The notes under the pieces: generated by a model
What the model was told of the DNA's origin: nothing
What the model saw: the letters and a program-made list of their open reading frames with translations, nothing else
Database searches by the model: none
Part shown: positions 6,364 to 8,552 of the stretch, in pieces
Numbering within the stretch: the first letter of the stretch is position 1
Layout: the number at the start of each line of letters is the position of its first letter
Position numbers and translations under genes: made by a program
Source: UBA8518 sp041659585
GTDB lineage: Bacteria > Patescibacteriota > Minisyncoccia > Moranbacterales > UBA2206
Assembly: GCA_041659585.1 (NCBI GenBank)
Contig: JBAZXY010000055.1
Span: 1 to 8,552, forward strand
Direction: 5' to 3'
Length of the DNA stretch: 8,552 nucleotides

Positions 6364-7052
6364 CAGTGACGATGAATGCAGATAAAAATGTGCAGGCGGT
6401 GTTTACCTCTGTGGCTTCCAATGTCAATGTATACCCAGACACTTTGAAGGGATCAGTAGTCAGCGGAGAATTAAATCCCTTGATTAATTGCAGTGATGCA
6501 GGCAACACTTGTAGCGCCAGTTATATGGGCGGTGATGTTGTTTCTTTGTCTGCTAATTCAAAACAGGGTTACAAGTTTGTTCGTTGGGAAGAATGTGGAG
6601 CAGAGCTTTCCACTAGTCAAAAAATGAGCTTCACTATGGGAGGAGAAAGAAATATAACACCGGTATTTGAAGTTGTAGCTGGAAATTCATTCCAATGCAA
6701 AGTTGCAAACTTTGATATCATCACTGGAGATGAATGCGTTATTTATGTTCGCAATGAGACTGGGATATCTTCTACTGCATGTAGTGGTGAGGCTGCTGAT
6801 TGTTTTGAGCAAGCAAGAGCAGCGGGATATGCCACAGGAAGCACGCCAAGGGAATCAGCAATCATTGTGTTTGATCGTGTGCCTGGAACAGCTCTTAGCG
6901 TTGGGCATGTTGGAATCGTCACTGGCTATTCCGGTAATCGAGTATCCATACATGATTCTAATTGGATTGGACATCATGTTATTGGAGATCACACGGAGAC
7001 TATTGGTACAAGTGGGTATAGCATAAAGGGCTATATTTACTGCGCGCCTTAA
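6360..7052 (+). CDS. CHAP-domain cell-wall amidase/peptidase, C-terminal part of the exported repeat protein
   Basis: Homologous coding begins near 6339. TTG 6360 is only the first start-like codon after the frame break, and no Shine-Dalgarno precedes it, so independent translation is doubtful. Residues 1-17 finish B-repeat B2, and about 21-106 form B3 (GSVVSGEL…CSDAGNTC…QGYKFVRWEECG…FTMGGERNITPVFE). From about 112 to 230 lies a CHAP domain. The candidate nucleophile is Cys126 in GDECVIYVRNETGI, the general base His183 in VGHVGIVTGY, and the third residue Asp199 or Asn201 in VSIHDSNW. CHAP enzymes cut peptidoglycan stem peptides or the amide bond to muramic acid, or less often glutathionylspermidine-type amides. 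The signal peptide on the first half puts this enzyme outside the membrane. B-repeats may act as spacers or adhesion modules. CHAP assignment is from motif pattern alone. Confidence 0.82.
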   Translation: MTVTMNADKNVQAVFTSVASNVNVYPDTLKGSVVSGELNPLINCSDAGNTCSASYMGGDVVSLSANSKQGYKFVRWEECGAELSTSQKMSFTMGGERNITPVFEVVAGNSFQCKVANFDIITGDECVIYVRNETGISSTACSGEAADCFEQARAAGYATGSTPRESAIIVFDRVPGTALSVGHVGIVTGYSGNRVSIHDSNWIGHHVIGDHTETIGTSGYSIKGYIYCAP

Positions 7053-7082
7053 AAAATAGGTCAACGCGCCTAAAAAACAAAG

Positions 7083-7116
7083 AGGCAGGATTTTAACAGT
7101 CCTGCCTTATTTTTAT
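7083..7116. terminator. Intrinsic terminator between the convergent CHAP and membrane-protein genes
   Basis: AGGCAGGA (7083-7090) pairs with TCCTGCCT (7100-7107) around a 9-nt loop, followed by TATTTTTA on the plus strand. On the minus strand the hairpin is followed by CTTTGTTTTTTA, so it can also end the gene finishing at 7135. It starts 31 nt after the CHAP stop codon. Confidence 0.85.
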
Positions 7117-7134
7117 AAAACATCTGAAAAACTT

Positions 7135-7791
7135 CTAATATGTAAATCTAAAAGACTTTAAAATCAATTGAAAATCTGAATTGATTGGAAGAATTGAATC
7201 ATCGCCAAAAATACTGATTATGTTTTTTCCATGAATTAATATTATTCCTGTATTACCGTAATCATTGTAATTTTTTATTGAGTATTTTTTTGCTGGTCTT
7301 CCTCCCATGATAATGGATTCTACGTCTATTGATTTCTTATTTGTAACTGATTTGGTGTTTTCTGTTAAAATTTGATTAAACGCATTTTCTAATGATAAAT
7401 CTTTGGAATTGGTAGTGGTATTAATTGAGTAAATCCAATGACCTTCCTGTTTATCGCTTAGGATGACACCATTGTCAGTCGACCCTGAAGTGGTTATTAG
7501 TTTATTTGGATATTCGAATTCAAAGCCGTATGTTCTGTTGGTGTATTTATTTACCTGTTTACTGCTACCAGGGGACGTTGGATTTGTCGTATCGTTATTC
7601 TGTTCAGCATCCTTTTGTGTCGTTTGCGGTTTTTCCATAGCGACAGGTTGTTTTATACTAGCTACTTCTTGCGATTGCCTTGTTATTCCTTGATTTATCA
7701 CAATTTTCCACACAACAGTTCCCGTCGTAGTCGCAAAAATAATAATTATCATCGTTCCTAGCCAGGTAGGTATTTTTTTGTTGTCGATCAT
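7135..7791 (-). CDS. Membrane-anchored protein with an extracytoplasmic PsbP-like domain
   Basis: A 218-residue protein of unknown function. A short cytoplasmic start (MIDNKKIPTW) is followed by one membrane helix (about 11-33, TMIIIIFATTTGTVVW). A Gln/Thr/Ser/Pro-rich linker spans about 36-80. A soluble domain from about 82 to the end starts with YTNRTYGFEFEYP and ends ILKSFRFTY. This 'TYGF.F.YP … L.SF.F' pattern is common in anchored proteins with a PsbP/DcrB-like fold. No catalytic motif is visible, and the soluble domain has no cysteine. The KKIPTWLGT anchor style is familiar from Patescibacteria. The ATG at 7791 is preceded by A-rich sequence with no Shine-Dalgarno, and a good promoter lies 29-57 nt upstream. 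The gene is visibly richer in A/T than its neighbours. Exported-side location is inferred from topology. Confidence 0.82.
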   Translation of the reverse strand: MIDNKKIPTWLGTMIIIIFATTTGTVVWKIVINQGITRQSQEVASIKQPVAMEKPQTTQKDAEQNNDTTNPTSPGSSKQVNKYTNRTYGFEFEYPNKLITTSGSTDNGVILSDKQEGHWIYSINTTTNSKDLSLENAFNQILTENTKSVTNKKSIDVESIIMGGRPAKKYSIKNYNDYGNTGIILIHGKNIISIFGDDSILPINSDFQLILKSFRFTY

Positions 7792-7819
7792 TTTGTTTTG
7801 GATTTATTTTTATACTTTT

Positions 7820-7848
7820 ATTATCTCAAAAAATGGTGGGTTTGTAAA
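7820..7848 (-). promoter_or_regulatory. Promoter of the membrane-anchored protein gene
   Basis: On the minus strand TTTACA (7848-7843), a 17-nt spacer and GATAAT (7825-7820) match the sigma-70 consensus at five of six positions in each box. Transcription would start near 7813, giving a leader of about 20 nt before the ATG at 7791, with no Shine-Dalgarno. Confidence 0.65.
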
Positions 7849-7880
7849 TTTCGATTATTGCTATATACTAAAAATATAAT
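7842..7880 (+). promoter_or_regulatory. Promoter region of the lipoprotein gene
   Basis: Two overlapping options. TTGTAA (7842-7847) with a 16-nt spacer to TATACT (7864-7869) is one. A perfect TATAAT (7875-7880) without a convincing -35 is the other. Start of transcription would be near 7876 or 7887, giving a very short leader before the ATG at 7900 with no Shine-Dalgarno. The -35 overlaps that of the divergent minus-strand promoter. Confidence 0.5.
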
Positions 7881-7899
7881 TTCATAAGTATTAAAAACA

Positions 7900-8508
7900 A
7901 TGAAAAAAGTATTCTTGATTTTGCCAATTATGGCCGGAGCTATTTTTTTGGGCGGCTGTGGTAATAGCAGTCAACAGCAACCAACTGCCGGGGAAAATCC
8001 AACTGGAACAAACAAGGCAGTTGAGGTTGATAAGGGAAATGGCGTGGGGGCAGTTGCGGGAAGCTTGAAGGAGATGGTGGGGATGGGCAAACAGATGGTA
8101 TGTGTGATGAATGAAAATGGTGTGGAGACCAAGACCTATATCGAAGGAAAAAAATATAAATCCACTACTGATTCCAAAGAAATGACTATGAACAGTATTT
8201 TTGACGGCGAAGCTTTTTATAGCTGGAACACCAAGACCAAGGCCGGCACTAAAATGACCATGGCCTGCATGGAAGAGATTGGTAAGAATATGCCTAAGAC
8301 AGCTGGGGATGAATCAGATTTTGCTTCGACAGATAAATTAATTGAAGAGGAGGCGAAGAATAATAATTGCCAGGAAGCGAAGGAGAAAGTGGATTTCACT
8401 CTGCCAGCCGATATCGATTTTGTGGACCAATGTTTGATGATGCAAAATATCACTAAAAATATGCCTAAGGGGGAGTTGCCAGCCAACTTCAAGATGCCGA
8501 CTGAATAA
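7900..8508 (+). CDS. Small secreted lipoprotein of unknown function
   Basis: A 202-residue protein with a clear lipoprotein signal peptide: MKK, a hydrophobic core, then the lipobox LGGC ending at Cys20. The mature protein should be lipid-anchored outside the membrane. A low-complexity Gln/Asn/Thr/Gly tether (21-50) leads into a domain that starts MVCVMNENGVETKTYIEGKKYK. It continues with SIFDGEAFYSWN and GTKMTMAC. This pattern of a beta-rich 'YI.GKKY … DGE..Y.WN … GTKM' domain recalls LolA-like folds and occurs in Patescibacteria lipoproteins, by memory only. Four cysteines follow the lipobox (68, 123, 157, 178), so two disulfides are possible. The part from about 140 on is acidic and Lys-rich. 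The function is not known. It is divergently transcribed from the membrane-anchored protein gene at 7135-7791, and no terminator is visible before the window ends. Confidence 0.85.
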   Translation: MKKVFLILPIMAGAIFLGGCGNSSQQQPTAGENPTGTNKAVEVDKGNGVGAVAGSLKEMVGMGKQMVCVMNENGVETKTYIEGKKYKSTTDSKEMTMNSIFDGEAFYSWNTKTKAGTKMTMACMEEIGKNMPKTAGDESDFASTDKLIEEEAKNNNCQEAKEKVDFTLPADIDFVDQCLMMQNITKNMPKGELPANFKMPTE

Positions 8509-8552
8509 TATGCAAAATGGAATTGATTTTAAGGATTAATATTTTCTGAAAA

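Noticed and set aside
6361..6374. TGA recoded as Gly (as in SR1/Gracilibacteria)
   Set aside because: Reading through TGA 6361 in frame 1 would give several more TGA codons and no B-repeat continuity. The -1 frame restores the domain instead, and the other genes show no in-frame TGA.
6360..7052. Independent second gene translationally coupled to the first by the TTGA overlap
   Set aside because: No Shine-Dalgarno is present, the start would be TTG, and the sequence before it in the same frame (from 6339) continues the interrupted B-repeat.
7043..7078. Direct repeat of CGCGCCT plus A-run around the CHAP stop codon
   Set aside because: Only seven bases plus a low-complexity A-run, 22 nt apart. 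Too short to support an attachment site or target duplication.

Overview
The window looks like a piece of a bacterial genome of moderate-to-low GC, most likely from the candidate phyla radiation (Patescibacteria, Parcubacteria-like). This is an inference. It rests on the sequence style of the small secreted proteins: a 'KKIPTWLGT…' membrane anchor followed by a 'YTN.TYGF.F.YP' domain, and a lipoprotein with a 'YIEGKKYK…DGEAFYSWN…GTKM' pattern. It also rests on weak or absent Shine-Dalgarno sequences before most genes and on degenerate heptamer tracts between genes. No rRNA, tRNA or CRISPR array was seen, and no transposase gene.

Layout. (1) Positions 1-1181, plus strand: the 3' end of an FAD/NAD(P)H pyridine-nucleotide-disulfide oxidoreductase gene of the NADH oxidase/CoA-disulfide reductase type, cut by the left edge. 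(2) 1189-1232: a very strong bidirectional terminator shared with the convergent topA. (3) 4655-1266, minus strand: a dprA-topA pair. DprA loads RecA on incoming single-stranded DNA, and TopA relaxes negative supercoils. The two are joined by a short spacer made of degenerate 7-bp repeats that puts ATG codons in all three frames ahead of topA. (4) 4656-4992: a gene-free stretch. It holds a 10-bp perfect hairpin, a three-way-junction palindromic element that looks like a REP/MITE-type repeat, a candidate promoter, and a Shine-Dalgarno-led ATG-TAA start-stop element. (5) 4993-7052, plus strand: one long gene for an exported repeat protein, broken by an apparent -1 frameshift near 6331-6339. Its architecture is signal peptide, module A, B-repeat, module A, B-repeat, B-repeat, CHAP amidase/peptidase. 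Module A is a roughly 135-residue duplicated unit I do not recognise. (6) 7083-7116: a terminator between convergent genes. (7) 7791-7135, minus strand: a membrane-anchored protein with an extracytoplasmic PsbP-like domain. (8) 7792-7899: a divergent promoter region with overlapping -35 boxes. (9) 7900-8508, plus strand: a small lipoprotein.

The left half is housekeeping (redox, DNA uptake/repair, topology) and the right half is a cluster of surface or secreted proteins. The most interesting item is the modular CHAP protein, a candidate cell-wall hydrolase that could act on the organism's own wall or on a host or neighbour cell. Its active site lies beyond the frame break, so whether the break is real decides whether a functional enzyme is made.
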